Made by a program: the position numbers and the translations under genes
The notes under the pieces: generated by a model
Seen by the model: the letters and a program-made list of their open reading frames with translations, nothing else
Told to the model about the DNA's origin: nothing
Database searches by the model: none
Assembly: GCA_037074705.1 (NCBI GenBank)
Contig: CM073590.1
Coordinates: forward strand, 8,138,001-8,202,000
Reading direction: 5' to 3'
DNA from: Zhengitettix transpicula
Lineage: Eukaryota > Arthropoda > Insecta > Orthoptera > Tetrigidae
DNA: 64,000 bases
Shown here: positions 34,960 through 47,637 of the stretch, in pieces
How the letters are laid out: the number at the start of each line of letters is the position of its first letter
How positions within the stretch are numbered: position 1 is the first letter of the stretch

Positions 34960-36900
34960 TTAGTGCTTGGATAAGTAGAGATGTCTTGTAACTTTCAAAC
35001 CTAATTTAAATGTCAATTAAATAATTCATGTGCTTGGGAAATCAAACTGATTAATGTAACGGAAAGTAAAAAAGTCTAAGGACATTGTCTAATCATATGC
35101 AAAACAAGTGACGTGGCGAACATATTTAAATTTTATTCTTAAATTTTTCAATACTTATTAGTAGCATAGTAAATATATTCAACTTATTAACGTTATTTTA
35201 CGTTAGCCGGAAGTCGGCCAGGTATCGTTACTAATGATTAAGGATACTGGATTTGCGGATAAATAAACATAAGACGTAAAATTTGCAAGTAAATACCTGG
35301 CTAACTAGCTGAAGAATATAAAATCTCATGAATATAAAATCTCAGCATTCTTTAGGTTTCTCTGTAAAAACAAGATATTCTAAATTATGTAATATATCAT
35401 CTCGAAATATTGTGAACTTTATGGCGCAATAGTAGTATGTGATATTTACTTCATGATCTTGTCAAGCAATATAATATTGCAAAAGGCTATATCGTCAAAA
35501 TAATCAACTTATTTATTTCTGAAAACAAACTGCGAACAAAAATACAATCAAGAGGTTGGGAATAATATAATTATTTTAGTCTGCTTTAAATTTTAAAATA
35601 AATTGACGTGATTTATTTTGTCTTGATCTGAAGGACCAAAATTCTTCCTTAGTTTTAAATTATTTTGCGAGAATGACTTCAATTCGCTTATTGACTTAAT
35701 AATTTACTTTCTTCCAAGTTATGCCTTTTAATTTAGTAGTCAACAATTTTATATGCGAAAGGAGCATGTATTTAATTGAAAAAGAAAATCGTGTTCTTTA
35801 AACACCTAAAAGATTAAAAGTGATACGTACGCAAACATTTTTCTGACTTTCTGTTCTTGTCGCCAAGAAGCAATGGCTCGAGTAATGTCAGTATTACGTT
35901 CCTAGGGTTCCCATTGGTAGGGGATGTTAAAAGCACGAAAGCGCCATTAGGCTTTCAAGGGGTCGGAGGGATTTTCTGTTTATCCTTCAGGATCCGCGAC
36001 GAATATATTGTGTATTATGAGAAAAATATTCAAAGCACGAAACTCTTGAGTCAAACAATATGTACCGTAGTTCTTGTACATTACAACAAACTAGATAGTG
36101 TTCAGATACAATAAACCACTTTTACGCCAAAACATTTGCAGGACAGCGCTGAAAAAAAAAGGGTGAGTTCGTAACTAACATTAATGCAGGTTTTTTTTAA
36201 AAGAGAAATGAAGTATCACGGATCATAGATGCTTTCGATTATCGAATTGTAGAAAGTTGGAGGTGTTGGTTGACTTTCGAGTTCTGATTATTAATTTAAA
36301 GGCGCATTTTCCTTACAAATCACCACTTCCTTTGCGAACGAAATTTGGACCGTTTTACTTGAGCTTAATATGCCAACAACGTTGCGTACTAAGTCCCTGT
36401 ATTAAGGATGATGCAGTCTACGTCATCCCGGATACGGGTCTGGCTCATGTCACAGATTAGTGTAATTTTCTATGAAGGCGGGACAGAGTCTCTCTTGTCC
36501 TGGCCCCGTTCCTTGTCTGCAATAGAAAAAGTCGTAATTATTGCTTGGAGGACTAGAGTACCTCACCTTCGTTTAAGTCCGTGGGCATTAGAAGAGGCAG
36601 TCAGCAAATGTCTTTATGATTTCATTTTCGTGCCATAAAATGGATTATGAGGAACCAATAAATGCGTTTTAATAGTACTCATATCCGTACGACATGACAC
36701 ATTAAAATTGTATTCTATTTTCAAATCTATATGGGATGTTATAAGTAAACAAACTGGCAAGTATTCTTTTGATTTCTAATAACGAAGACAATTTCGAAAT
36801 ATCCATCATGTATTCAATAATTGTTAATTTTGTAGTATAGAAAAGATTTCTGTTCCATACTTGAATTAACTGTCTACACTGAGATATTATTATGAAAATG
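34960..36900. other. Intron sequence, nothing recognised
   Basis: AT-rich. ORFs at 35857-36114 and 36257-36638 (up to 85 codons) match nothing I recognise. Confidence 0.4.
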
Positions 36901-36929
36901 TTGAATTATTATACTATGTTTTAATCATG

Positions 36930-36985
36930 TACAGTCGCCAAGGACAATTTTGTTGACGCGACTTTAAACCATCCAATAATAATAA
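36930..36985 (+). repeat. Orphan LINE/SINE 3' tail
   Basis: CAGTCGCCAAGG...GTTGACGCGACTTTAAA followed by AATAATAATAAA. It has the stem-forming AGTCGC/GCGACT tail and simple-repeat end seen at 11.1 kb and, diverged, at 41.17 kb. Confidence 0.45.
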
Positions 36986-37074
36986 AGTGTCTCTATAGTG
37001 AATGTCTCTTACACTGTATGGAACATTTCTAAAATCAAATATTGTGCAATATTGAAATATACTTTAATAGGAGA

Positions 37075-37860
37075 ATAACATGGACAAACCACATAAAAAT
37101 ACCGGAAAACAGATTGACATAAAATTAAATGAGCATAATAGGTAGAAAATCCCATTTATGACTTGAAAATAATTATTCTTTGAGGATTATAAATGAAGTA
37201 TGAATGATTTTTAATTTGGTACTCTTTAATATAACTCCACAAGAGTTTTAATCATTCTCCAAAAAAAAAAATTCTCCAAAACAATTTTATTTATTATTAA
37301 TTTTGAAAAAATGAGGTTTCGGCTGATACTTTAACCATAATATTCTACAAAAACCAAATATATAACTTTATAAAAGTAAAAAAAATTAATACTGACAAAT
37401 TTTATAGTTATAGGATATTGTAAATTGTAAAAGTTTTATAAAGTTATATTTTGTTTTTGTAGGATGACTATCGGTCGAAAGCTTCTCCTTTCAAAATTAA
37501 TAATAAAATTAGTATTGGAGTTCTTAAATTACTTACCGAGACCTGTGGCTTTATATTACAACTATATTGAAACCAGCAGGTATAACAGCGTCATCATGTC
37601 AGAAAATCAAAAAAATCATTATTCAAATATGTCGATCAAAACTTCTCAAATCCATGACGGACGCCCCATGGTTCGTAGAAAAACGACACCGCTCTGAAGG
37701 ACCTTTACATACCCTGGATCCAGGACGCCAGAAAAGAGCGCAGCATCAGGCACTACAGAAAATAGAAAGAGACACCAGCCCACTATTACAGCCACTTGTA
37801 GCTCAAAAGGAAAACAAAAGACATGGTAGAATTGATCACCAATTCTAAAAAAAGAAACCC
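37075..37860 (+). pseudogene. Jockey-like non-LTR retrotransposon, RT C-terminal fragment
   Basis: At about 37.08 kb TWTNHIK resembles the LTWKxHI block. After an AT-rich interruption (about 37.17-37.45 kb) come GRKLLLSKLIIK (the NKLLLYKxxLKP block), ITASSCQKIKKIIIQICRSK and LLKSMTDAPWFV (block SKxLRxIxxAPWYV), then, one frame over, NDTALKDLYIPWIQDARKE and RSIRHYRK. These blocks in this order are characteristic of the end of the reverse transcriptase region in Jockey-clade LINEs. Frame changes and stops make it non-functional. Confidence 0.6.
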
Positions 37861-37869
37861 TTAACCCTG

Positions 37870-38635
37870 TGATATGTTGGAATTATTTTTATAATTCCTT
37901 AGCTAACAAATTATCCTTTAGGAATTACACTATTCTGATTGTTAAATAACTAAATACAAAAAAATTGGTTTGGCAAGGGGCCGGCACGGAATATTGTGAA
38001 TCATAATTTACACTCTTACAAATAGTCAATCATGATGGCCTGCGGATCTTTCAAAACATTTCTCAATGAAACGACTTCCGCACTTTTATCCTTTGCAAGC
38101 CCATTTCTCGAGCGTTGCGTTTAGTCTCCAAGCGGCACCAGTACTTAAGATATCGTCACAAATATCCAAAAAGAAATGTATTGAAATGACCTTCCGCAAG
38201 CGTCCTTGGTTTGGAATGGACTCATTGCGTTTTCAGACTTTGTATCTACTAAACTTCATGTACAACATTACCAATCCATTTAAGATGTCAACCATCTCAG
38301 CAATTTCACTAGGCTTAAAGCGACTGTATCCTACAAAATACCGTAGATTTTTCCACCGTTTTCACATCAGTGATTCTCCTACAGTCAATCAGTTTAAAGA
38401 GAAAGTAAAATGTGTTGGAGCAATTTAATTTGCAACAAGCTCTGCATTAGCAGTGTGCTTTTGAAGGAGTGTTGCAAAATTTTCTGACTTTACATTAGAT
38501 TATCGTGGAAAATATTTTATTAAAAGACAATTCGAATTAAAAACGATCATTTCCTTGACTACATTTGCGCGGTGTCAAAGTTCCCACCGTTGTTAAAAAG
38601 TTCCCGATGATTTAAATTCAGAACAGCTGATAAAC
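37870..38635. other. Intron sequence with an unexplained 120-codon ORF
   Basis: The ORF at 38066-38428 is open in one frame but shows no domain or repeat that I recognise. It is left uncalled. Confidence 0.3.
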
Positions 38636-38639
38636 ATCT

Positions 38640-39030
38640 GTTGCTATGAAGCGAGAGGAACTAGTTGGATGAAACGACAGAAAGGAACGCTCCCTCCACC
38701 ATTGTTTCATATCTGGAGGCCGCCTGGCGCATGCGTCGAGGGGAACTATTTGCTGATAATCCGAGCTGAATGGATCCCTCTCCATCAATAGCGTACTGCT
38801 GACAGGAACATCTCACTTGGCACAGAGCATTGCAGCAGCGTGTTTATTATTTCTGCTGTACCACGCTGTCCTCGGAAACCCTGGACCCCGCTCTTCTAGA
38901 TGTTTGTTTTGGGTGGAGATTCTGTTGCCCCAAGATCCAAAAGAAACCAAACATTCGGCTACCGCATTTCCCTTCCCAAAATCTGTTCTGTAGGTCAGTA
39001 TCTGCTGACACAACAAAGCGGCACTTCGGT
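38640..39030. promoter_or_regulatory. GC-richer island with a K50 site
   Basis: TAATCC at 38757-38762, in GC-richer sequence with GAGGCCGCCTGGCGCATGCG just before it. Candidate Otd-class regulatory sequence in intron 2. Confidence 0.25.
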
Positions 39031-39419
39031 TATCCGCTGTAAGCTAAAAATTTAAAATTCAAAAACCAGAGTTTAATTTATCAAGTCAGATTACGGCGTT
39101 ACAGCCGGATGAATAACGTCTGGTTTTCCCATGTAATTGTCTCACGTACAGCAGACGTACCCGTATACAATTAATACACGATTTGAAGTAACAAGACAAT
39201 ATCTAAACCAGTCTTTATTGAGTTAAATGCAAAGGCCGCTGAGTTACAATTTTCTAATTCAACTTCACCTGAATTTCCTATCAGAGAGTAGAACTTATTT
39301 TCGACCAGCAATTCTGACCATACGACGGAGAAATCATCTCTAAATTTTTCTAACCAGCAAGAGGATTTATCGAATTATTTTTGCCAGAAGATACGATACC
39401 TAGTATTTTGGACTCTGAC

Positions 39420-39670
39420 GACGGCCATTACTCTTCTGCCCAGGTGTGGCGTCGCGCGTGACCGGGAGCTTCCTTCGCGGATCTCCACGTGTTAACACCC
39501 AAGGCTCTCTATTGTCAACTGCTCCTGTTCATCAGTGACGGGAAAGCTTTCCTATCGGTTGCGAGATGAATGACTGAGGAGAGCAGGCAGTATATTTCTC
39601 TATGGTACAAACGGCTCTTTACGTGGCTCGGCTGACATACGACCGGAATGTAGAAGCCATAGCGGGGGAA
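39420..39670. promoter_or_regulatory. GC-richer island
   Basis: CpG-containing block (GTGGCGTCGCGCGTGACC and TTCGCGGATCTCCACG) within AT-rich intron. No ORF or repeat explains it. Confidence 0.2.
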
Positions 39671-40859
39671 AAAGTCTGCAATAAATTATTAAAATAGTTA
39701 ACTTGAAGAAGACGTCTAAAGTAATAAAATCTTAAATAACCCCTTGATAATAATAATAATACATGCTGGTTTCTGACATTAGCCGCTTTTACGCTTCCAT
39801 GCGAGAATAATCAGGATGCTACGTCAGAAAGTGTAAATGCTGGCCAGGTTCAGAGGAAAGCCCGGACTTTATCCAAGAAATAATAGCCTTTACACTGTAC
39901 ACGCTTTTCTGCAGGAAAGTTATCCATGACATTCCTATCAACAACGTATATAAGTAATGAAATATTACCTCCATTACCAATCTAGGCTTGATATGGGTGA
40001 AAGCAATGAATCATGACTGTAGTTTATTTCCCTTTTTTTTAAAAAAAATAAGTCTCAAAAATATTAATTTTGTGAAGCGAACCAAACAAAGAGGGAATAT
40101 TTGTTGGTCTGTAGATCAGGGGACGATGACAAATCTGCAATTTGAAAGCCGGTCAATGGTTTTCTTTCACAAGCTTTCAATGAAACTACAGGTCTAAGAT
40201 ATACGGAGAACTTGCCTGTGAGATCTCCGGCCTCGTGTTTCGTGGAATATATATATTTTTTCCCCTATACGTCAAGAGACGTTCGTCGGGGATTTATTTT
40301 TCTGTCGTTCACAAGTTATATAATACGTCTCAAAATTGAAGAAAAGCAGCTACCAACGACGTAATACGACGACATTTTTCTGTATGTTAAAAAAAAACTA
40401 CTAAGCCATATTTGCAGACATGGGCATAGTTACGAGTGAATTACTGAACCATTTAAAAAATAATCTGTGAGTGCTAGAAATCTCAAGAGGATCATCACCT
40501 GCGTCTTTATAACCAGTAGAATTCCGATGTTTACTCTCATTTTATGTCCATTGCGACAATAATTATTGAGATTGATAATGGTAAAAGTTATAAAATTTTA
40601 TGAATCTGAGAGTTCTCCAGCACTGATACTCTCCCTCAAGGGGATATCGTTTCCCATTTTGGATTCATTTTCTTTAAGTAAGGTGTCGGAAAAGTGATAT
40701 ATAAGTACGCAAGTAATTGTTAAAGTTTTTCGAAAAATATTCACGTAATGTATGTGTCTATTGATTCATCCAATAATGGTAATTGTCATTGGTTTCTCAA
40801 TTTTTATTTTTTTCGCAATGTACCAGGCGAGTTAACAGCGAAACTGCAGAGTAAAACCG

Positions 40860-41215
40860 TTCTGTTTCAAGTAGTCTACCCGTGTGAATGAATGTTCACC
40901 TCTTCATCAGAACACCCCAACACATATGTAGTCGCTGCAACCAAACCCTCACCATTCAACACGTGCTCCTTGAATGCAAAAAAAAACACACGAAGAAAAC
41001 GAAACATGACAAATTTAATACAAGGGACTTCTGCACTGATCTAGAAGCAATCGCTTCATTACCAGTTCCAAAATCGACCATTTCATTTGAAAAGAAACTG
41101 AGTGCAACCACAATCATCGCACTAGAATAAAGAAAATATTATGTACCCTATCAGTTAAATAAAGAAGAAGGTCGCCAATAAATGTTTGGTTGACGCAACG
41201 ATAAAATTTCCAAAA
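40860..41215 (+). pseudogene. 5'-truncated LINE: C-terminal zinc knuckle and 3' tail
   Basis: HLFIRTPQHICSRCNQ followed by TLTIQHVLLEC gives a CxxC...H...C knuckle, the usual C-terminus of APE-type LINE ORF2 proteins (C--C---LT--H-LLEC). The frame stops at 41130. The 3' part has AATAAAGAAGAAGGTCGCC and GGTTGACGCAACGATAAAA, a diverged form of the SINE tail at 11.1 kb. The reverse transcriptase itself is missing, as in a typical 5'-truncated insertion. Confidence 0.6.
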
Positions 41216-41424
41216 AAAAAGTGTGGTTCATATTCACACTGAAGTTCTTTACGCAGTCTACCAAGTCGCCAAACTTTCTGGTGGTAAATAATTTGCTGTT
41301 ATTTTTTGGAGTGAAAATATTACAGTTCATAATTACTTATTGCTCATCGGCGAACGGAAAATAACTTCAGTGTAAGGCCGTTATTGAAGTTCGAAGTACA
41401 ATTTTTTCGTTTCCTAAGACGGTG

Positions 41425-41831
41425 ACTGATGCAGGTTTTTCTAGGGTTTTCCCTGCATTTCTATAGGCGAATGCCGGGTAGGATCCTTAAAATATAGCCC
41501 GGAGGCCCTAGATAACCCTTGGCTTCCTTCCTCTACCCTTCCGCATCCCCCCTTTCAAATCCCTTCCTATGCTATTAAAGGGGAGTTGCCCAACGTGGAT
41601 TACCCTCCTGTAGCCTGGTGCACTAAACAAACCTACCTGATGCAGGTTTTTCTAGGGTTTGTCCTGCATTTCTTTAGGCGAATGCCGGGTAGGATCCTTA
41701 AAATGTATCCCGGAGGCCCTAGTTAACACTTGGATACCTTCCTCTACCCTTCTACATCCCCTTTCAAATTCCTTCCTATGCTATTAAAGGGGAGTTGCCA
41801 CCTTGTGGATTACCCTCATGTAGCCTCTTAC
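41425..41831 (+). repeat. 555-bp family, two partial units in tandem (copies B and C)
   Basis: Two direct ~205-bp units at 41425-41625 and 41632-41831. Each runs TGATGCAGGTTTTTCTAGGG, GCGAATGCCGGGTAGGATCC, CTACCCTTC, TTCCTATGCTATTAAAGGGG, GTGGATTACCCTC, TGTAGCC. They contain only the 3' half of the unit seen at 44.1-45.1 kb. The second abuts the 740-bp element. Confidence 0.75.
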
Positions 41832-41841
41832 CTAAAAAAAA

Positions 41842-42582
41842 ATATATTTGTATGTATGTATTTACGTTAATTTCTATACAGATTTAAACGCGTGGAGAGA
41901 TTGCAAAAAAAATTGGTACACATATTCTTAAAAACACGAGAAACGGTACTGTGTGGGGTGGCTGGGGTGAGAAACGATTATAATTTTAAAAAAGTGATCA
42001 TTTTGAGTTATATTACTGCGCGTCAAGAGACCATGACGTCACGCGGGAGAGAGCGAAGTTACTATGCGACAAACAAAGGAAATAGTTCCTTTTTCCGTAA
42101 TGAAATAAAGCAGAAATATTTTCATTGAATAAAAAGTATAAATTTATGTAATAATACTCTATCGAATGATAATAATTAACAATATGAAATACTTTATGAT
42201 CCTTGCGGAAAATGTGAGTTAATTTTCGTACCATATTAGTCCAATATGGCGACCATTTGTTTACTTTGTGAATCTAGCTAAGAATTCCTTCTTTCGTAAT
42301 GTCTGTAGAGTGAGGGACAATTATATCCTGCAATATTCAAGGAATATATTTAAGTATCCTATTCTTAAAGAATTTTATAGGTATGTTTGTTGGAATAGAT
42401 GCAATAAAATTAAATGTATTTTATAGCTGTTCAATTAATGCACTATCGGTCGAAAGTATGTACGCAACTAGGAACAGTTAGATTTAGGTTGTCACTTCTT
42501 GACTAAAGATTAATGTAGAATTAAATACTTTTTCGGGTTTATATAAATGAGTACATGGGCATCGCCGGGCACCAAGCTAGTT
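41842..42582 (-). mobile_element. Unclassified ~740-bp element, minus copy
   Basis: Inverted relative to 13473-14208, starting (in reverse) CTAGCTTGGTGCCCGGCGAT. It is collinear with the other copy over its length, but with indels (for example an extra AAGAAGTGACAACC-type insert near 42.49 kb). Confidence 0.6.
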
Positions 42583-42699
42583 ATAAATATAATGTCAACG
42601 AAGACAAATGATATTCAGCGTTTCCAACGACCTTTCCTGCGAGTGCGTTTGAAAGGTCTAACGTAAAACTTTTCATAGTGTCTAGTGATTGTAGGTTTT

Positions 42700-43500
42700 C
42701 AACATAACGAATCGAACAGCATGATTCTGATTGGCGCCTTATCATAGGTTTTTTTTTGTGCGTCTTCTTCCGGCTCTCACTGTGACGGCCACCTGCATTC
42801 AGAAGCGGCTCGTGGACCCCGCAGAGCGAGGCTTATCCACCCCCGCACGTCATCTCAAGCCGCCTCCCATTGCGATGTCTATGTATTCTGCTTCCCCTTC
42901 GCGCAGGAGGAGAGGATTTCTGCGGAATGCAATTTTTATGAGAAGCAAGATGGAGGGCGGTGTATTTTTTATGTGCGACACGCCGCATGAGGCTGGCTCC
43001 CATTGTCGTTGCAATATGCAACGGGCGGGCCCCTTATCCCATTGTTGTTTCCGCTGTGGACCGCACCGGGTCGCCACAGTAGCTTTTATTCAGGAGGGTG
43101 GGGGAAGGCCCGTTTCCATTAGCGAAGAGGATTAGTCCTTGGAGAATAGGGCAAGGGCAAGACTGTCTACAGGGGTGTAAATGACTGGGCCAATGTTTGC
43201 TCGTGGGGCAGGGAGGGCTCGTCACAATAATGAAATCACATCAGCTGTTTAAAATGGCTTCGCCGCGAAAAACGATAGGGAGAGGGGAGCGAGGCGTGAA
43301 CTACTGGAGCGGACGGCGCAAATCGAGTTTCAATTTTCGCAATGAATTGATATAGCTCATCGCCTGCGTCAGCGATGGAAACGGGCGTCATCTGAAAGAG
43401 CGGCTCTGTGACAGGGCAGCTGCTGGGCCCACGTGCTACGCCATTTGCATTACGCGTGGGAGTGCGTCATGCGACAAAGGGTTGCTCAGCGGGTACGCTA
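42700..43500. promoter_or_regulatory. Largest CpG-rich island of intron 2
   Basis: About 800 bp of GC-rich, CpG-dense sequence. GGATTA at 43129-43134 is a K50 core. Words such as CCATTTGCATTACGCG (an octamer-like ATTTGCAT) are present. ORFs overlap on both strands (134, 75, 63 codons) and none has a domain. Candidate enhancer or alternative promoter of otd; not testable from sequence alone. Confidence 0.35.
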
Positions 43501-44130
43501 TTAAACTGTCGTATTGTAGGATATATATCAACTTCTGTCGAATATCAGATTAAATGAGATTGCAGGAAATAAATTGCCGAAAGAAGCTCACAACGATAAG
43601 GGCATGTAGGAGTAAAGACGTAAAAACTAATCAAAGTCATGATCATTCGACAGAATACATAAATATCTAAACTGCAATACTAGCCCTAATTTGGGTATCT
43701 CATTTATTTGGAATACATTACGAACCTTCTTATTAACGAACGAAGGCTTTCCCGTTCGAAGCGATCGTCATGGAACAACGATGTTTTTATCCTTTAGAGT
43801 TCCGAGAACACTTTGTTATTTACAAAGCATCTTCTTAAATTACGAGAAAACGTTTATTTCATTTCATACTAGCGCGCCTTTAATGCTGCTTTCATAATAT
43901 AGAAAATAAATGACCAATTATCCTTCGACGTAGAAAATACGTTGATGTGCGATTATTCTTTCGGTGGTTGTGTACAATACAGTAAGAAATACAGAATTTC
44001 AGAAACACTCGAATTTCAATAACTATATTCGAAAATAATCTGATAGTCAAACAGAATTGTGTACTCTTTACGCAACTAAAATCTTGCAGTCGAGTGTCGT
44101 ATATAACAGTTTTTTTAAAAAATAAACTTA

Positions 44131-45095
44131 TAGCCGAGGCACTACGGCCTGTTTTGAGAGGTGTATGTTCCGGTGTCGCAGACCTTGCGCATACGGTAAG
44201 GGTTGTCCGCTATTCCCATTGGAATAGTCGGCCAGCTGTCTCCAAAACTAGTCGAGGCACGGAGAAGGGAATGCTGCGTCCCCTCAGCAAACTCCTCTCC
44301 CGCTATCGGAAAGGTGTGGGACAAGTACCCAATGCCCGACCTACCTGATGCAAGTTTTTCTAGGGTTTGTCCTGCATTTCTTTTATGCGAATGCCGGGTA
44401 GGATCCTTAAACCATAGCCCGCGGGCCCTAGTTACCCTTGGCTACCTTCCTCCACCCTTCCGCATCCCCCCTTTCAAATCCCTTTCCTATGCTACAAGAG
44501 GGGAGTTGCCACTATGTGGATTACCCTATACATAGCCTGCCTACACAACAACAAAAAATTACGATGTTCGTCATTCATAAAGGATGCCTGTGAGAGAATT
44601 CTTTCGCAGTTGAATCTTCCCAGAGAGCTCTGGAGGAGGCTACATTTGGGGATGCCTTCACATCTCTCTGGTTTTTGAACTAAGGTTCCCACATGCCGAG
44701 GCATCTCGGCATGTTCTGGGAGGTGTATGTTCCCGGGTCACAGACCTTGGGCATACGGTAAGAGTTGTCTTCTATTTCTATTGGAATAGTCGGCCAGCTG
44801 CTTCCTAAACTGGTCAAGGCACGGCGAGGGGAAAGCTGCGACCCCACAGCAAACCCCTCTCCAGCCATCGGAAAGGCGTGGGACAAGTACCAAATGTCCG
44901 ACCTACCTCATGCAGGTCTTTGTAGGGTTTTCCCAGAATCACTTTTAGGCGAATTGCCGGGTCGGATCCTTAAACCATAGCCCAGAGGACCTTGGCTACC
45001 TTGTTCTACCTATCCGCATCCCCCCTTTCACACCTTTTCATATGCCAAAAGAGGGGAGTGGCTACTTTTTGGATTACCCTATACATAGCCTGTCG
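44131..45095 (+). repeat. 555-bp family, full tandem dimer (copies D and E)
   Basis: Two direct units at 44131-44545 and 44686-45095, period about 560 bp. Landmarks are GCCGAGGCA, GAGGTGTATGTTCC, CATACGGTAAG, GGAATAGTCGGCCAGCTG, AGGCACGG, TCGGAAAGG-GTGGGACAAG, TGATGCAAG or CATGCAGG, GGATCCTTAAACCATAGCCC and GTGGATTACCCTATACATAG. The spacer (44.55-44.69 kb) is also part of the unit, since it recurs reversed at 54.66-54.78 kb. ORFs up to 110 codons are open but unsupported. Confidence 0.8.
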
Positions 45096-45099
45096 ACAC

Positions 45100-47120
45100 C
45101 TTCAAAACAAATATAAAAAAATACGATGTTTGATGTTCAAATAAAATTTAAACTGTCAGAATTTTCGTTTTTCTATAAATAGGTAATGTTTCGCTCCAAT
45201 TAAAACCGTTATTTATTTAGTCTTGAGTAACATTATTACAATATTGACATCATAGTAGTTGGGAACCTCAATGTTTCATTTCAACTGAGAATTGATAAGA
45301 AGTTTTTATATAATTATTGATTACGTGTTGTCTAAGACGACTCACAACTCAACAGTTCCCTATTTGATAAAATTTGTAGAATATATTATTTAGTTTTGAT
45401 GGCTTCAGTTTTTCAACCAATGAATGGTAACGTTAATTAAATTTGATGGTCATTCAATCAAAAAATGAAATTATTACAGAATTAAAAAGAAAATATTGAT
45501 TTTGGAAAAAATGATTAATTAAAAAGTTTTTTCATCTTCAGTTTTTAGGAAATTGCAATCGAGTTAATATTTATTCAAACCAAAACATCATTAAAACACT
45601 CAAATCTCTTCATACTGGTGTCTGTCAGCCACTGACGGCCGAATTGAAATAAGTTTATTGAAATTTACTAAAAACAGATGAGGTCTTATTCCATGGACAA
45701 AACGTCTTTTAATAAATTATTTTTTCACAAATTAAAGTTTTCGCATTAATTGTCAAATAATTTAATTAATTTTCTGACTGAAGTTAATCAAGTTTTATTA
45801 ATGTTTGTATTGAAGGTCAGATAATTTTTATAATAACTGAATATTAATTCATTTTCCCAGTAATATGTAGGAACGACCCAAATTTTTCATATCGCTCCCT
45901 TCGCATATTACCCAAAACATATATATGTATATGTATTGTAATAAACTAATTAAAAAGGGGTCTAAATAATTAAAAGATTATTAAAGGTGAACAATTAATC
46001 AAAATTTATTAAAGTTTTCAATTCAATATAAAATTACACAATAATATTTAGAATCTCAGGGTCTTTACTGGGTTTGATAAATGGGTGACTTGAATTTTAA
46101 ATTATCTAACAAAACAATTAAAGATAAGAAATAATTGAAGAAAAGAAATAATTGAAGAACGATCTGACGTATCTTAAAGAAATGGTTTACAAATAAATTT
46201 TATAGTCTTTTTACTTACGGCCGACCAGGTCTCAATTTTGGGGTTTTCTGTGCACACGTTTTTGGGGATATCACTGAATTTAAATTGGTTACAAAACACT
46301 TATCGAAACTTGATGTTCTCGCAGCTGGAAACGGCTACTCCTTCCGAATTAATGGTCAATCAGATTGTTATCGATTCCTTCTCGATGAAATTTGCAACAG
46401 TCTTTACTTGTGAAATTTTTACTGTGGCTTTACTTATTGAATTTATATGTCCAAACTTTACTCGATGAAATTCTGTGTGCCACACCACTCTTAATAAGGT
46501 TTTGGCTGCCACTCTTTACTTGATGAACATCTGCCCGCGTCTCTGTGTATGCCGTCCAACCAACTAAACTCGTCTCTCCTCGTTGACTCAAACTGTTCTC
46601 TTTCGCTCCTCGCCGTAGACTGTGTCTGTTCGTCTCGTAGAATTTTGACTGCGTATATCTCAACAATGGTTCTATTGACTCGCCGCCCGCTTTGTCGCGG
46701 TGTATGCTTTATATTCTCTAATAATGAGTCCTTTACTTTGCAATTATAACAATGGATTAATTACTAATTACTACAGTATATATATGCAGAGGTTGTAGGA
46801 TTGTGACTCATATTTAAATTTTAGATTTTAATTTATAAAATTACTGTAAAATAAGAAAACATTTATAAAATTATTGGTTTCGGGGTTTGAACTTATAAAA
46901 ATAAGCAATAAGAATTTGAAGGAAATGATTTGTTAAATACATCAATTAATTTTGTAATGACTTAGCTAACTCACTACCGTCTTTACAGTATGAGAAAGGT
47001 TTGTGCTACGTGCGAATCAGCAGCAGTCAATCAGTATCTGTGGTAGGGCGGCGATGCCCTCATGAGGTGTCAATCTCGTCAGCGGGAACTGTTGGTCGAC
47101 TGCTGTTCGCCAAGTGCTCT
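45100..47120. other. AT-rich intron with repeat remnants
   Basis: At about 45.67-45.80 kb a decayed family-1 half-element (CAGATGAGGTC...GGACAAAACGTC, TTTTCTGACTGAAG). At 45.99-46.76 kb the sequence has the texture of an old interspersed element, without identifiable class. Confidence 0.35.
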
Positions 47121-47131
47121 CATTGAACATT

Positions 47132-47171
47132 CCCCCCCCCCCCCCACCACCACCACCACCACACACACACA
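47132..47171. repeat. Poly-C / (ACC)n / (CA)n compound microsatellite
   Basis: Fourteen C, then ACC triplets, then CACACACAC. Short ORFs here are low complexity. Confidence 0.9.
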
Positions 47172-47637
47172 AACTGTTCGTTCTGATTCTCCACGTAGTC
47201 TCTATAATTATCACTTTCTCTTACTTTATACCTGTCAAAATCGAAATTTATCAGATGCTGCTTTAAACTTCTGATAATCCTACTAATGTAGCAGAATGCA
47301 AGATAAATTGACGACATTCACAGACACACCTGACTTTCTCATAACCTACCTTAATTCTAGTCATATCATATTTTATTACCTTTATAATTCTGACTCCTTT
47401 GTGGGCATCAACCGTCTACCCGCGGCTTGTATACTAAAGGCGACCATTTGTTAGATTTTGCATGGGGATGGTTAACTACAAAGTTTGTAGTTTTATTATT
47501 TATTCAATTTGATCCCTTGTACCTTTAATATTAATTACTGTGGAGAATAAACAGTCGCTTCATTATACTCGGTCAGATTTCTAAATATGGTTAGTTCTGT
47601 AATAAAAATTCTTAAATATAGTACTGATTTCTTGCAG

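Noticed and set aside
38066..38428. 120-codon ORF in intron 2
   Set aside because: No domain, no splice context and no repeat match that I recognise; left as unexplained.
42731..43135. 134-codon ORF in the CpG island
   Set aside because: Translation is Arg/Pro/His-rich as expected from GC-rich non-coding DNA; open frames exist on both strands.
44094..44535. Protein-coding gene in the 555-bp repeat (ORFs of 84-110 codons)
   Set aside because: The same sequence recurs at several loci with frames broken differently each time, and no domain is seen.
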